Source: Acinetobacter sp. YWS30-1
GTDB taxonomy: Bacteria > Pseudomonadota > Gammaproteobacteria > Pseudomonadales > Moraxellaceae
Length of the DNA: 64,000 nucleotides
Direction of reading: 5' to 3'
Assembly (NCBI RefSeq): GCF_033558715.1
Contig: NZ_CP114606.1
Location: 2,294,001 to 2,358,000 of the forward strand
Shown: positions 1 through 10,921 of the stretch, piece after piece
Layout of the letters: every line of letters starts with the position of its first letter
How positions within the stretch are numbered: position 1 is the stretch's first letter
Notes under the pieces: generated by a model
The model's database searches: none
What the model was told of the DNA's origin: nothing
What the model saw: only the letters and a program-made list of their open reading frames with translations
Translations under genes and position numbers: made by a program

Positions 1-165
1 GATGACTTTTATTGGCGGGCTATAAATCCTGTTTCTAACTCTATTTGTCTATAAAAGTAGAGTACATAGATGATCGATGACCTCATCTACTTTCCCTTAT
101 TTAAATAGAAGATATTTCAATTAATTTTAAATCATCCACAAATTTTCTTATGTCATTTAAGTCAT

Positions 166-678
166 TTAAACAGTCAGATTCAAAGGCTGTTCTGAAATAT
201 AGACCAGTGCATCTTCATTCACCAGTTCAAACAGCTCGGCCACATCCGTATTCCGCATGCGGATACAGCCATGTGACATTGCAATACCCATCGGCTCAGA
301 ATCAGGCGTACCATGAATATAGATATAACGTTGGTAAGTATCACAACCCTCGCCCTGGTTAAAACCTTCTTCAAGCCCACTTAGCCATAAGATCCGGCTG
401 AGAATCCAGTCTCGCTGCGGGAATTGCTGTGCCAGTTCTGCATTATAAATTTCACCTGTCGCTTGACGGGCAATAAACACACTATTTAAAGGTGTCTGCT
501 GGCCAAACTTTTCAGCGACTTTATGCCATCCACGAGGCGTCTTGCCACTATTTTCTGCTTCACCTATGCCATTCTTACCCGTAGAAATCAGGTACTGCTT
601 ATTATATTTTGGCAAATATAGTTTTTGTTGGGCGAGATCAATCAGGATTTCTGCCTGATCCAGCTGCAAATGGCTCAT
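166..678 (-). CDS. YkuD-fold L,D-transpeptidase/L,D-carboxypeptidase, no signal peptide
   Basis: 170 residues. The YkuD catalytic signature is visible: His122 in IHGTP, then S135-H136-G137-C138-I-R-M with Cys138 as the nucleophile. Family members cross-link peptidoglycan or trim tetrapeptides at L,D-bonds. The start at 678 (MSHLQLDQ) is chosen over the longer frame from 777 because its ATG overlaps the stop of the upstream DUF454 gene as ATGA; the extra residues of the longer frame overlap that gene and look like out-of-frame sequence. No signal peptide or membrane segment is present, so the protein should be cytoplasmic. That fits the Acinetobacter ElsL type, a cytoplasmic YkuD L,D-carboxypeptidase of cell-wall recycling, better than a periplasmic cross-linker. 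The ElsL assignment is inference from memory; the YkuD call is firm. Confidence 0.88.
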   Translation of the reverse strand: MSHLQLDQAEILIDLAQQKLYLPKYNKQYLISTGKNGIGEAENSGKTPRGWHKVAEKFGQQTPLNSVFIARQATGEIYNAELAQQFPQRDWILSRILWLSGLEEGFNQGEGCDTYQRYIYIHGTPDSEPMGIAMSHGCIRMRNTDVAELFELVNEDALVYISEQPLNLTV

Positions 679-1112
679 GACTTCTCTTTCTCTGTCTTGA
701 TAGTTTCTAGTTCTACTTTCTTTGTGGCCATGTGTTCTGGATGGATTATGTCCTGAACTGGTTCGGGTCGACGCCATAACCAGATCGCCACAATCAGCAT
801 GGTCACATCAGTAAAGATTTTGACTGCCAGCGGTGCTGTCGTAAATAACATGATAATGCCACTGATGAACATCATGATACTGGCCAGCCATTTGGCCTTG
901 CGTGGCACAGTACCATTGGCACGCCAGGCTCTTAAAGTCGGACCATATTTTGGATGATTCAGCAGCCATGCATCCATCTGTGGCCAGCCTTTGGATGCCG
1001 CCCAAGCCGCCAGAATTAAAAATACTGTAGTTGGCATGCCGGGCAAGATTGCGCCGATAAAACCCAGTACGACAAATAGTACGACCAGGCTTCGCCAAAA
1101 CAATATTTTCAT
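675..1112 (-). CDS. DUF454 (YbaN-like) inner-membrane protein
   Basis: 145 residues. Two hydrophobic N-terminal stretches (about residues 5-37) with the typical FIGAILPGMPTTVFLILAA core are followed by a WL-x-NHPKYGP motif, a second hydrophobic pair (about 75-112) and a charged C-terminal tail. This is the pattern of the DUF454/YbaN family, which has no established function. The stop codon overlaps the start of the YkuD gene by four bases (ATGA), so the two are probably one transcript with coupled translation. That makes a role at the cell envelope plausible, but this is only inferred from the neighbour. Confidence 0.85.
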   Translation of the reverse strand: MKILFWRSLVVLFVVLGFIGAILPGMPTTVFLILAAWAASKGWPQMDAWLLNHPKYGPTLRAWRANGTVPRKAKWLASIMMFISGIIMLFTTAPLAVKIFTDVTMLIVAIWLWRRPEPVQDIIHPEHMATKKVELETIKTEKEKS

Positions 1113-1200
1113 AAATCGGTCCTACCCACAAAATTAGGGGTAGTATAAAGTGTTTTTAAAATCTGTCCGTTGTATTTGTGCACTTTTCACAGGATGTGCT

Positions 1201-2076
1201 ATGCCCTTTTCCAGTCTAAATCATCATCTTGTAGAAGCATGGCAATATTATCAGCATCCTTTGGTGCGGCAACTGGCATTTGCTGTCGGTAGTCCAAACC
1301 TTCTGTCTCAAATTCCAGACGAACTTGAAGTCGTCCATGCTTTTGACTTACATGATTCTGAGACTTGGCAACATCACCTGCAAAATTATCATCCACGTCT
1401 GAAATATCTGGACCGGCATCCAGAAGAGCTGGAGCAATTCGTGCAGCAGCTTAAAAGCACCCGGCTGGGTTTGCGCTTTGAAATGCTGGTCTGGTTCTGG
1501 CTGCTGGATGATGCCTATCATCCTTATAAGCTTTTAGGTCATAGCATTCAGAAAATTGACGGCGCTAAAACACTGGGTGAACTGGATTTTCTGTTATTCA
1601 ATACAGAGGCTGGTCTGACTGAACATTGGGAAGTGGCGCTGAAATACTACCTCGCAGAAGCCGATTTTAGCCTGCCAAACTGGTATGGCCTAAACCGCAC
1701 CGATACTTTAATCCGTAAAATGAAGCATTTTACCCAGAAACAGTTTCAGTTTGATGAGGCTCTGGATCAGCAGATTGAGCAGCGTTTCTGCATGTTAAAA
1801 GGCCAGCTTTATCTTCCAGTACATCGTGCAGATCAGACCTTACCTGACTGGGTCAATACCCAACGTCGCATAGGCTTATGGGGTCAGCAGATTCCCGACC
1901 CAGCGGCTAACTTCTATCGTTTACAACGTCATGAATGGATTTATCCTAATGCGCAGATCAGCAGTTCAAGTCCCTATTGGTGGACAAATGGACTTTATAA
2001 AAAGGCTGATCAAGAGGATTTTTATATGTATCGCAGCCCGCTTCTACTACCCTTTCCTGCGCATAAACCCTTTTAA
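1201..2076 (+). CDS. DUF1853 family protein
   Basis: 291 residues from the ATG at 1201 (MPFSSLNHHLVEAWQYY). A GTG-initiated longer form from 1150 exists, but CAGGATG just before 1201 gives a usable Shine-Dalgarno site and the 17 extra residues are not needed. The protein is soluble, rich in Trp, Tyr and His, with LRFEMLVWFWL in the first half and GELDFLLFN followed by HWEVALKYYL, the pattern of DUF1853 proteins. The G-E-[LD]-D-x-[IL]...E-V-A-x-K arrangement resembles the active site of PD-(D/E)XK nuclease-fold proteins, so a nuclease-like fold is possible; that is inference. Divergent from the DUF454 gene and monocistronic. Confidence 0.75.
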   Translation: MPFSSLNHHLVEAWQYYQHPLVRQLAFAVGSPNLLSQIPDELEVVHAFDLHDSETWQHHLQNYHPRLKYLDRHPEELEQFVQQLKSTRLGLRFEMLVWFWLLDDAYHPYKLLGHSIQKIDGAKTLGELDFLLFNTEAGLTEHWEVALKYYLAEADFSLPNWYGLNRTDTLIRKMKHFTQKQFQFDEALDQQIEQRFCMLKGQLYLPVHRADQTLPDWVNTQRRIGLWGQQIPDPAANFYRLQRHEWIYPNAQISSSSPYWWTNGLYKKADQEDFYMYRSPLLLPFPAHKPF

Positions 2077-2191
2077 AACATTACATTTATTAACCGAAGC
2101 ACTATGAAAACCACATATTTTTTATGTCGTATATTTTCTAATCTTAGTTCCACATCATAATAATTTTATTATCGATAATACGGAGATGATG

Positions 2192-2341
2192 ATGAAAAAA
2201 ATTCTTGCTGCTTCATTGGTAATGGCTTTTGTTTTAACTGGCTGTAACACTGTCAAAGGTGTGGGTAAAGACGTTTCTAAAGCAGGCGAAGCTGTAACAG
2301 GCACTGCAGAAAAAACTTCTGAAGAAATCCGTCAAAACTAA
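2192..2341 (+). CDS. Entericidin-like small lipoprotein
   Basis: 49 residues. Signal peptide of type II with lipobox LTGC (Cys18), then the entericidin pattern N-T-V-K-G-V-G-K-D-V-x-K-A-G-E-A-V. Three ATG codons lie in frame (2186, 2189, 2192). The one at 2192 sits six bases after CGGAG (2181-2185), the best spacing. Entericidin A/B family members are tiny membrane lipoproteins with a proposed, poorly established toxin/antidote or stress role. A clear terminator follows at 2363. It stands alone here rather than as an A/B pair. Confidence 0.85.
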   Translation: MKKILAASLVMAFVLTGCNTVKGVGKDVSKAGEAVTGTAEKTSEEIRQN

Positions 2342-2362
2342 ACTCTTTCTAGCTTCTCCACA

Positions 2363-2388
2363 AACCCTATCTCAGATAGGGTTTTTTT
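2363..2388 (+). terminator. Rho-independent terminator of the entericidin-like gene
   Basis: Arms AACCCTAT (2363-2370) and ATAGGGTT (2376-2383) with a five-base loop, followed by a run of T. It lies 21 bases after the stop codon. Confidence 0.85.
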
Positions 2389-2455
2389 ATGCAGAACATT
2401 CACATTACAGGCCATATTCGCCTATCATAGAGCCGACAAATTTATCGACTTATGA

Positions 2456-3601
<1,146 letters not shown>

Positions 3602-3616
3602 TCACCAGATGTAAAA

Positions 3617-3645
3617 AAAGGAACTCAGAAGAGTTCCTTTTTTTA
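3617..3645 (+). terminator. Terminator after dapE
   Basis: Ten-base arms AAAGGAACTC (3617-3626) and GAGTTCCTTT (3631-3640), loop AGAA, then a T run. An A run precedes the stem, so it can also act on minus-strand transcripts leaving the chemosensory operon (last stop at 3662). Confidence 0.88.
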
Positions 3646-3661
3646 TGTGCTTTGTAATGAA

Positions 3662-4120
3662 TTACAAGCCAATTGAAGACTGAATATAACCCATTTGCGG
3701 GATGTGAAATAACTGATCCCCCATACGCACATACTGGAATACTGCGGGGTCAGTCACTTGCTGATCAGCATCGACGACTTCAGAAATACGCAGACGAATG
3801 GTTTTCGGCATTTCATTACACATCAGGGCAAAACGCTGATGCACCTCATCTCCTTCAATCACCAGCGCCACACCACTTTTACGTGTAGGATCATTAACTG
3901 CATAAACCGGTAATTGCGCATCATGCCACTCAACCACTTTAACCTGGGTATCACTATCCAGTGCAGACAGGACAATATTTTGTGGTAACAGCATTGGATC
4001 TTTGCCGTGACAGTCAATAATATAAGCATCAATAAATCCGGTAGATACCGTAATTAAATGCTGAAGTTCCTGCTGACTTATCTGATCAGCCATTTTGGCA
4101 TTAGTCGTATTCTGACTCAT
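3662..4120 (-). CDS. CheW-like protein at the end of the pil-chp operon (ChpC-like)
   Basis: 152 residues. Its ATG directly follows the stop of chpA (TAA immediately before ATG), so it belongs to the same operon. The residues LLPQNIVLSAL and LPVYAVN, and a region reading ALVIEGDEVHQRFALMCNEMP, fit the beta-sheet core of a CheW adaptor domain. In Pseudomonas aeruginosa the equivalent system has two CheW-type adaptors, PilI and ChpC; by position this would be the second. Its sequence is divergent from PilI, so ChpC is an inference from context and fold pattern, not recognition of the sequence. Confidence 0.7.
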   Translation of the reverse strand: MSQNTTNAKMADQISQQELQHLITVSTGFIDAYIIDCHGKDPMLLPQNIVLSALDSDTQVKVVEWHDAQLPVYAVNDPTRKSGVALVIEGDEVHQRFALMCNEMPKTIRLRISEVVDADQQVTDPAVFQYVRMGDQLFHIPQMGYIQSSIGL

Positions 4121-7100
4121 TTATGACCCCTGTTTTTCAGCAATTAACTGTTGAATATTCGCCAGTAATTCAGCTTCCTGGAACGGTTTGCCCATGTAGT
4201 GGGTTACGCCCAGACTGAAAGCACGTTCACGGTGTTTTTCACCAGTACGTGAAGTAATCATGATGATTGGCAGGTCACGGTGAATATCGTGGTGACGAAC
4301 CAGGTTCGTGACCTCAAAACCATCCATACGCGGCATTTCAATATCCAGCAGCATCAGATCCGGACGGACATTTTCAAGCTGCTCAATCGCATCTACACCA
4401 TCTTTGGCGGTGACTATATCATAGCCCTGACGCTCAAGTAGACGCGAGGTCACCTTACGTACAGTCACCGAGTCATCCACGATCATTACCAGACGGCGAG
4501 CATTGCCAGAACGTGAACCATCGCGTTGATCCTGCATGTGTTTCACACGCTGCGTACCATGGATCTGACGAGCAATATTCTGACCATCCAGAATCAGACA
4601 GACCTGACCATCACCGAGAATTGTCGCACCGGTCACTACACCAATATTGGCGAACTGATGGCCGATTGGTTTCACCACGATCTGTGCACGTGAACCGACG
4701 AGTTGATCGACTAACAAGGCAATAGTTTGACCACTATTCCCTTTAATCAGCAATACTGGTAATGAATGCGCCACATTATTCAGACGAGGAATTGGCTGAT
4801 TCGATACGAACTCAGACAGGTAACGCAATTTGTAATTAACGCCATCAATCTTGAAGAAATCGTCTTTACTGTTGAAGTAAGTTTCCAGAGTAGATGGTGC
4901 AATACGTACAATACGGTCGATTTGCGCCAGAGAAACGGCGTATTGCTGATCGCCCACTTTTACCATCAAGGCATCGCTGACCGCTACAGTCGTCGGTACG
5001 CGAATAGTGAAGGTTGTGCCTTTGCCGACTTCAGAGCTGACAGATACGTGACCACCCAGCGACTTGATCTCGCTTTGTACTACATCCAGTCCGACGCCAC
5101 GACCTGAAATCTGGGTTACAGATTTAGCAGTACTGAAGCCTGGATGGAAAATGAATTGCAGTAGCTCTTCCGAATCCAGCGTCTGATCTTCTTTGATCAG
5201 GCCTTGGCTCAGTGCTTTCTCACGAATCTTCTCAGCATCGATACCTTTACCATCATCACTAAATGAGACGATGACATCTGTACCCTGACGGCTAATATTC
5301 AACAGGATTGAACCGACTTCTGGTTTATTCAGGGCAATTCGATCTGCTGTATCTTCCAGACCATGGTCAATCGCATTACGTAGCATATGCTCGAATGGCG
5401 TTACCAGACGTTCCAGAATATTACGGTCTAATTCACCTTCACTATTCTGAACAATCAATTCAGCTGGACGGTTCAAAGTCGTAGAAGTCTGACGTACGAT
5501 ACGTTGTAAACGTGGCAACATCCGGTCAAACGGTACCAGACGAGTACGCATCAGGCTTTCCTGAATCTCGGCCTGAATCCGTGATTGTTGCAATAACAAA
5601 CCTTCAGTTTCACGAATCTTGTCAGATAGAGTGCTCTTGAAGTCAACCAAGTCCGAAGCAGATTCCGCTAACGACTTGGACAACTGATTCAGGGACGAAT
5701 ATTGGTCCATTTCCAGTGGGTCAAAGTCTGCATAACGCGAGTTTTCTGAACCGTGTTTGGCAATAATTTGAGATTCTAGCTCGCCTTCCATTCGGCGCAA
5801 CTGATCCGCCAGACGCTTGATCGCCAGTTCCATCTCGTTCAGAGTATTACCGAGCTGACCCAAATCCATCTCGATACGCGAACGGTTAATTGCATTCTCG
5901 CCTGACAGGTCGATCATCTTCTCAACCAGATCAGCAGAGATACGGATCATCTCGTGGCTGGTATCGGTATTACCGGTATCAACCCATTCGCCCATCATAC
6001 GTGGTGGCTCAGTACCATCACCTTCGACAAACTCGAAGCTATTTTCTGTGACCAGCGTTTCTGTTTTAGCCAAACGTTCCGGCAGCTGCGCAGTAACATC
6101 CACATAAGCAATCTTTTTCAGGCTGCTTTGGATCTGTTCAAAATTGCTATAGTCATGCTGGAAGATCGCTTGTCTTAACCAAGCCAGTGTTTTTTGCAGC
6201 AGGCCATCATAAGCATTCGAGTTAAAGTGATATACCGCAAACTGTTCGAATGTGGTTTCCAGTTCATACGCAATGCTGGCCACCTTTTCGTTTTCAACCA
6301 TGCGCGCACCACCCTTGATACTGTGGGCAGCACGTTGTAATTGAAGCAATAAGCTACGGTCACTACGCTGATCAAACCATTGGTTCAGCAGTTTTTCGGT
6401 ATTGTCGAGAATCTCTTCTGATTCTTCCAGGAAGGTTTCTTCAACAATCGACTTCAGTTCATCTTCTTCAGAGCGTTCTTCTGCTACAACTTCAACTGCT
6501 TCAGTTAAGGTTTCTGTTTCAGTAAGCTCAACTTGTTCATCTTCTAAGCCTAAAGCTGGCTCTAGATCTGAATCTGTATTTTCTGATGCAATCTCTTCCG
6601 GTGCATCATCTACTGTCTCTACAGATTCAGTAGTAGCTTCTGCATATTCAAACTCGACAACAGGAATCGATGTTTCTACCGGAGCTGCAACAGCTTGACC
6701 AGCCACCAATGCCTGAATATTTTGCAGAATCGAAATTGCTTCAACCGCTGGATAATCGATACCTTCATCACGGATCGACTGGATACGGTCAGAAACGTTA
6801 TCTTGCACCAGACGAATGATTTGAATCAAAGTAGGCGTTACTGCAATCTGCTGACGGATGATTCGCTCATAAATACTTTCCAGTTCGTGCGAGATCGAAC
6901 CGATATGAGAAGCGGTAATCATGTTTGCACCACCTTTTAAGGTGTGCAAATGACGCATCAGATTGTTAAGTGAAGTCGTATCATCCTGCTTCTTACTCCA
7001 GGTATTCAGATCTTCATCAATACCCACCAGTAATTCATCTGCTTCTTCGAGGAAGATATTCAGTAGATCCTCATCGAAATCACGCTGAGTTTCTGCGCTG

Positions 7101-8638
7101 TCAATGTATTGGCGATCAGAAGCAATACGCTGACTTAAAGCAGCAAAGTCAATGCTGGCTGTGGTTGCAGCTTCAGGAATAGAAATTTCTTCTGATACTT
7201 GTTCAGCAGGGATATTGTCTTCGGCAAAGATTTCCAGGTCCTGCTGTACAAATGCAGCCAGTTCACTCAAGGTTTTTTGCGTATCATCATTCAGAATGAC
7301 ACGCTGGCCTGCTGCTAGGGTATCGAATAAATGAATGAATTCCTGATGTGCCTGGGCAAACAGCTCATAAGCATAATCACTATTCAGCAGTACCGGTTTT
7401 TCCAGCAAGGCATCATAAGCAGATTTTAAATCTGTCGTAAACTCATGAATACCCAGTGCGGCACGGTTATCTGTATGTGCAAGCAGCTCGGCAGCCTGCT
7501 CGCTTAAAGCCTGAATATATTCCGGATAATCGACTTTAGCCCGTTTATCGAATTCAAATTCGGCATCCAGCAACAGGTCAATCTCCAGTTCAACCAGCTT
7601 AGTCACCAGACCTTGGGTTTCAACTGTTTCCGTTTCAGTGGCTGCGAAGCCATAATCATTCCAGACACGCTCAAAAGTCGCATACACTGCTGCCAGTTTG
7701 CTGCTATCACCCTGACGTAACAAATGCAGATAGTCACTGACAAATTCAGCATACTGGATTAATACAGCAGTTTCTTTTGAGGTAGATGCAATTTCATCCT
7801 GAAGCAGTGTTTTAAACAGATGTTCTACTTTAGAGCTGGCCTCGAAGATTTCTTCGATCTGTGCCATGGACGAACTGCCGCGCAAAGTATGAATAGCACG
7901 AATCAATGCATTATAATCCTGCACTTTTTCATTTTCGCTACGCAGGAACTTGGCAATCGTTTCGAGATGCTCTTCCGCTTCCTCGATAAAGATCGCCACG
8001 GTTTCTTCTACATCACTACGTGCAGCATCTTCACTATCAGCTTCTTCAAGCTCAAATTCTGTTGTGCTTATTTCTATTGCTGCAGTTGTATCTTGATCTT
8101 CAGCCGAATCACCTAGCTCAAGACCTGTGATCTGGCCTTCGGCAGTCAGACTGTCTGCCAGTTGCAAGAGTTCTTCTAAAGCCGGTTCAGGTGTCATTTG
8201 TTGTTGTAATTGCTGACCTAAAAGCACGACTGGGCGCAGGTCAACATCGAGTTCCTGCACCTGTTTGAATTTTGGATATAAAGTAAACTGGTAAATATTC
8301 AGTACAGCTTTGGCATACTGTTGAATCGTAGGCGTTAACTGGATCGAACCTGAAAGTACCCGGTTTAAGGTATCTTCCACTGCCCATGCAATTTCACCCG
8401 CAGATTTAGCCCCCACCATACGGCCTGAACCTTTCAGGGTATGAAAATGGCGGCGAATGGTTTTCAGGTTTTCCTGATGAGCCGGATCACTCAACCATTC
8501 TGGAAATAAAGCATTTAACTCAACGAAAATTTCTTCGATTTCCTCGACAAAAATTTCAAGAATTTCTGCATCTTGATCAAGATAACTGTCTTCAGGAAGC
8601 GTTGTCGTTTCAACTAAATTTTTTAATATTTCTTTCAT
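4121..8638 (-). CDS. chpA: ChpA, hybrid histidine kinase of the type IV pilus chemosensory system
   Basis: 1505 residues. Four phosphotransfer (HPt) domains have an intact histidine: HTLKGS (His66), HTLRGS (His250), HTLKGG (His565) and HSIKGG (His772); the stretch around 350-470 looks like a further HPt-like helical bundle without the signature. Acidic linkers separate them (about 170-210, 650-735). Then come a CheA-type dimerisation region (about 900-1035), an ATPase domain with the N box RNAIDHGLED (about 1087-1096), DDGKGID and GRGVGLDVV, a CheW-like domain, and a C-terminal receiver domain (VDDS, LLDIEMP, and the conserved Lys of GKPF). It autophosphorylates and feeds PilG and PilH, controlling pilus extension/retraction. 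167 bases separate it from pilJ. Confidence 0.95.
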   Translation of the reverse strand: MKEILKNLVETTTLPEDSYLDQDAEILEIFVEEIEEIFVELNALFPEWLSDPAHQENLKTIRRHFHTLKGSGRMVGAKSAGEIAWAVEDTLNRVLSGSIQLTPTIQQYAKAVLNIYQFTLYPKFKQVQELDVDLRPVVLLGQQLQQQMTPEPALEELLQLADSLTAEGQITGLELGDSAEDQDTTAAIEISTTEFELEEADSEDAARSDVEETVAIFIEEAEEHLETIAKFLRSENEKVQDYNALIRAIHTLRGSSSMAQIEEIFEASSKVEHLFKTLLQDEIASTSKETAVLIQYAEFVSDYLHLLRQGDSSKLAAVYATFERVWNDYGFAATETETVETQGLVTKLVELEIDLLLDAEFEFDKRAKVDYPEYIQALSEQAAELLAHTDNRAALGIHEFTTDLKSAYDALLEKPVLLNSDYAYELFAQAHQEFIHLFDTLAAGQRVILNDDTQKTLSELAAFVQQDLEIFAEDNIPAEQVSEEISIPEAATTASIDFAALSQRIASDRQYIDSAETQRDFDEDLLNIFLEEADELLVGIDEDLNTWSKKQDDTTSLNNLMRHLHTLKGGANMITASHIGSISHELESIYERIIRQQIAVTPTLIQIIRLVQDNVSDRIQSIRDEGIDYPAVEAISILQNIQALVAGQAVAAPVETSIPVVEFEYAEATTESVETVDDAPEEIASENTDSDLEPALGLEDEQVELTETETLTEAVEVVAEERSEEDELKSIVEETFLEESEEILDNTEKLLNQWFDQRSDRSLLLQLQRAAHSIKGGARMVENEKVASIAYELETTFEQFAVYHFNSNAYDGLLQKTLAWLRQAIFQHDYSNFEQIQSSLKKIAYVDVTAQLPERLAKTETLVTENSFEFVEGDGTEPPRMMGEWVDTGNTDTSHEMIRISADLVEKMIDLSGENAINRSRIEMDLGQLGNTLNEMELAIKRLADQLRRMEGELESQIIAKHGSENSRYADFDPLEMDQYSSLNQLSKSLAESASDLVDFKSTLSDKIRETEGLLLQQSRIQAEIQESLMRTRLVPFDRMLPRLQRIVRQTSTTLNRPAELIVQNSEGELDRNILERLVTPFEHMLRNAIDHGLEDTADRIALNKPEVGSILLNISRQGTDVIVSFSDDGKGIDAEKIREKALSQGLIKEDQTLDSEELLQFIFHPGFSTAKSVTQISGRGVGLDVVQSEIKSLGGHVSVSSEVGKGTTFTIRVPTTVAVSDALMVKVGDQQYAVSLAQIDRIVRIAPSTLETYFNSKDDFFKIDGVNYKLRYLSEFVSNQPIPRLNNVAHSLPVLLIKGNSGQTIALLVDQLVGSRAQIVVKPIGHQFANIGVVTGATILGDGQVCLILDGQNIARQIHGTQRVKHMQDQRDGSRSGNARRLVMIVDDSVTVRKVTSRLLERQGYDIVTAKDGVDAIEQLENVRPDLMLLDIEMPRMDGFEVTNLVRHHDIHRDLPIIMITSRTGEKHRERAFSLGVTHYMGKPFQEAELLANIQQLIAEKQGS

Positions 8639-8758
8639 AGCTAATGCTTCTTACGTTGTGCCGCCAAGAAGGGCGCTCAAACTTAATTGTGACCGTCACG
8701 CGAGACCTATCCTTAATAGTTAGGTCCATCTTGTCGAGGCTTTATCTGTATTTCTGAA

Positions 8759-8784
8759 TGTGCCTCAACCTGGGTTAAGGCACA
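8759..8784 (-). other. Stable hairpin between pilJ and chpA
   Basis: TGTGCCT...AGGCACA with an inner AACC/GGTT pairing forms a near-perfect stem of about 12 bp. There is no T run on either side, so it is not a standard terminator. A second smaller inverted repeat (GACCTA...TAGGTC, about 8704-8727) lies in the same 167-base gap. Such structures could stabilise or process the pilJ side of the mRNA and set different levels for chpA. Confidence 0.55.
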
Positions 8785-8805
8785 CTCCCCTCATACTTTC
8801 TGACT

Positions 8806-10875
8806 TTATTCGGGTAGTTTAAAGTCAGATACAGATTCACGTAATGCATCGGCCATGTTCGCCAATTCAGATACCGAACGTGCTGTATCGAAGGTTGCAC
8901 TCGTAGTTTGTGAAGTAATTTCCTGTACGACATTCATCGTGGTCGCAATATGACCTGCAGATGCTGACTGAAGTTTCGCAGCATCGGAAATGTTTGCAAT
9001 CAGTTTTGCCAGGTTATTCGATACGTTCTGAATCTCATCTAGTGCCACACCGGCATCTTTAGACAAGTTCGCACCACGTACAACTTCGGCTGTGGTTTGT
9101 TCCATTGAAATTACGGCTTCGTTGGTATCGGTCTGAATGGTTTTTACCAGGCCTTCAATCTGTTTAGTTGCAGATGCAGAACGTTCCGCAAGACGCTGGA
9201 CCTCATCCGCTACCACGGCGAAACCACGACCAGCTTCACCCGCCATCGACGCTTGAATCGCTGCGTTCAAAGCCAGGATGTTCGTTTGGTCGGCAATATC
9301 GTTAATCAGGGCGACGATGTTACCAATTTCTTGTGAAGATTCACCCAGACGTTTAATACGTTTCGACGTTTCCTGAATCTGTTCACGAATCGTATCCATA
9401 CCTTCAATTGAACGGTGTACAACGTCTGCACCATTTGCAGCAATTTGTACTGAACGTTCCGCAACGACTGCAGATTCTTCCGCGTTGGCAGATACCTGGT
9501 CAATGGACATCGCCATTTCGTTAATCGCAGCAGATGCACCGGCAATTTCTTGTGCCTGGTGTTCAGATGCTTCTGCTAACTGGTTGGTAATGCTTTGAGT
9601 TGTCGCTGTATATTGCGCAACTTCTTGAGAAGTTTCGGTAATACGAGATACCAGGTCACGTAATTGGTCGATCGCGAAGTTAATCGAGTCGGCAATCGCA
9701 CCGGTAAAGTCTTCCGATACTGTTGCATATGAACGTAAGTCACCATCCGCAAGGTCAGCAATCTCGTCCAGTAAACGTAAAATCGCATTCTGGTTACGGT
9801 CATATTCTTCCTGAAGACGGGTTACACGTTGTTTATCTGATGCACCACGTAGGGTTAACAGGCGGAATACACACAGCAGGAAGCCGATCAATAACAGAAT
9901 TAACAAAACCGCTGGAACGATTGTTTTCAGACCAGAGTTACCAGACAGTTTGTTCAGGTTATCGAGCAGGGCATCAGATTGCGAGAAAATTGATGCAGAT
10001 GCCTGACGTACTTTTACGATTTGCGCAGAGTTTTTCAGGATTGTCGCAGATGCTGATTCAAGTACATCATCATATTCCGCTTTGATGCCTTCTAGAGACT
10101 CGCGCAGGTTAGGATCAGTAATACGTTGTACACCCAGTTCAGCAGAACCGTTTAACTGTGCATTTAAGTATGAACCGAAAGTTTCGGTATCGGCACTGAA
10201 GTCATCCGCTGATTCACGTGAACCGTCGTTACCGGTCAATACCAAACTGATCGAACGTAAAATACGTTCCGCAATAAATACCTGGTTTTTCGCAATAACC
10301 ACCTGGTTAGACGGCATGTCTTGACGCGCCATCTGGTCGACCATCAAGTTATATTCGGCCTGAATCCCCGGGATCGCTTCACCAATCGCAATGTTGGTGT
10401 CATATAACTGGTTAATGATTTTTTGTTGCGATGCAATCAGGTCAATACTAGAAGACACTTCTGTCCACTGTTTATCTACTGCTTGTAGCGCTTCATTATT
10501 GGAGTGAATATTTTTTACAGTCTCAAGGTTTTCAGCAAAAGCTTTTTGAGAATCTGTCAGGTTTTTCATCGCCTCAGGTGTACCAGAAGCCGTTGCTTCA
10601 GTCGCCTGACGAGAAATGGTTTGTGAAAGCAGACGTAAATCACCCAGACTTTGTGTCAGCTGGTTGGCACGTGGCACACTGTAGAAAAGATACAATAAAG
10701 TGATGGTTGCTGCTAACAGACAGCCGGCTGCACCATAAATAAACGGTTTAGACTTTTCACTATCACCAAATACACGTGACAACTGATCTGTTTGTGATTG
10801 AATCTTGGATAAAAAAGTATTGCCACTTTTGCGGCTACCTTCACCTGTATTTTTCTTTTTAAGTTTAAAGCCCAT
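8806..10875 (-). CDS. pilJ: PilJ, methyl-accepting chemotaxis protein for type IV pili
   Basis: 689 residues. An N-terminal membrane segment (about 46-66) and a second one (about 328-350, [18 protein letters not shown]) bracket a periplasmic sensing region, followed by HAMP-like and methyl-accepting signalling domains. The conserved receptor tip [17 protein letters not shown] is present, then [21 protein letters not shown]. PilJ senses surface or pilus state and controls ChpA through PilI. GGGAGAGG lies just before the ATG. It is 46 bases downstream of pilI. No methyltransferase (PilK) or methylesterase (ChpB) gene follows in this operon. Confidence 0.95.
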   Translation of the reverse strand: MGFKLKKKNTGEGSRKSGNTFLSKIQSQTDQLSRVFGDSEKSKPFIYGAAGCLLAATITLLYLFYSVPRANQLTQSLGDLRLLSQTISRQATEATASGTPEAMKNLTDSQKAFAENLETVKNIHSNNEALQAVDKQWTEVSSSIDLIASQQKIINQLYDTNIAIGEAIPGIQAEYNLMVDQMARQDMPSNQVVIAKNQVFIAERILRSISLVLTGNDGSRESADDFSADTETFGSYLNAQLNGSAELGVQRITDPNLRESLEGIKAEYDDVLESASATILKNSAQIVKVRQASASIFSQSDALLDNLNKLSGNSGLKTIVPAVLLILLLIGFLLCVFRLLTLRGASDKQRVTRLQEEYDRNQNAILRLLDEIADLADGDLRSYATVSEDFTGAIADSINFAIDQLRDLVSRITETSQEVAQYTATTQSITNQLAEASEHQAQEIAGASAAINEMAMSIDQVSANAEESAVVAERSVQIAANGADVVHRSIEGMDTIREQIQETSKRIKRLGESSQEIGNIVALINDIADQTNILALNAAIQASMAGEAGRGFAVVADEVQRLAERSASATKQIEGLVKTIQTDTNEAVISMEQTTAEVVRGANLSKDAGVALDEIQNVSNNLAKLIANISDAAKLQSASAGHIATTMNVVQEITSQTTSATFDTARSVSELANMADALRESVSDFKLPE

Positions 10876-10921
10876 GCAGCCTCTCCCCGATTTACGTCTT
10901 TATTACTTTCGTGCGCGACGT

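Noticed and set aside
1..165. Possible end of another gene at the left edge
   Set aside because: No reading frame enters from the left edge with coding character; the stretch is AT-rich and appears noncoding.
1150..1200. GTG-initiated N-terminal extension of the DUF1853 gene
   Set aside because: The ATG at 1201 has a better ribosome binding site and a natural N-terminus; the extension looks like leader sequence.
6402..6698. Ser/Val-rich plus-strand reading frame of 98 codons
   Set aside because: It is the opposite strand of the acidic linker of ChpA; the Ser runs are the complement of Glu/Thr codons, and no ribosome binding site is present.
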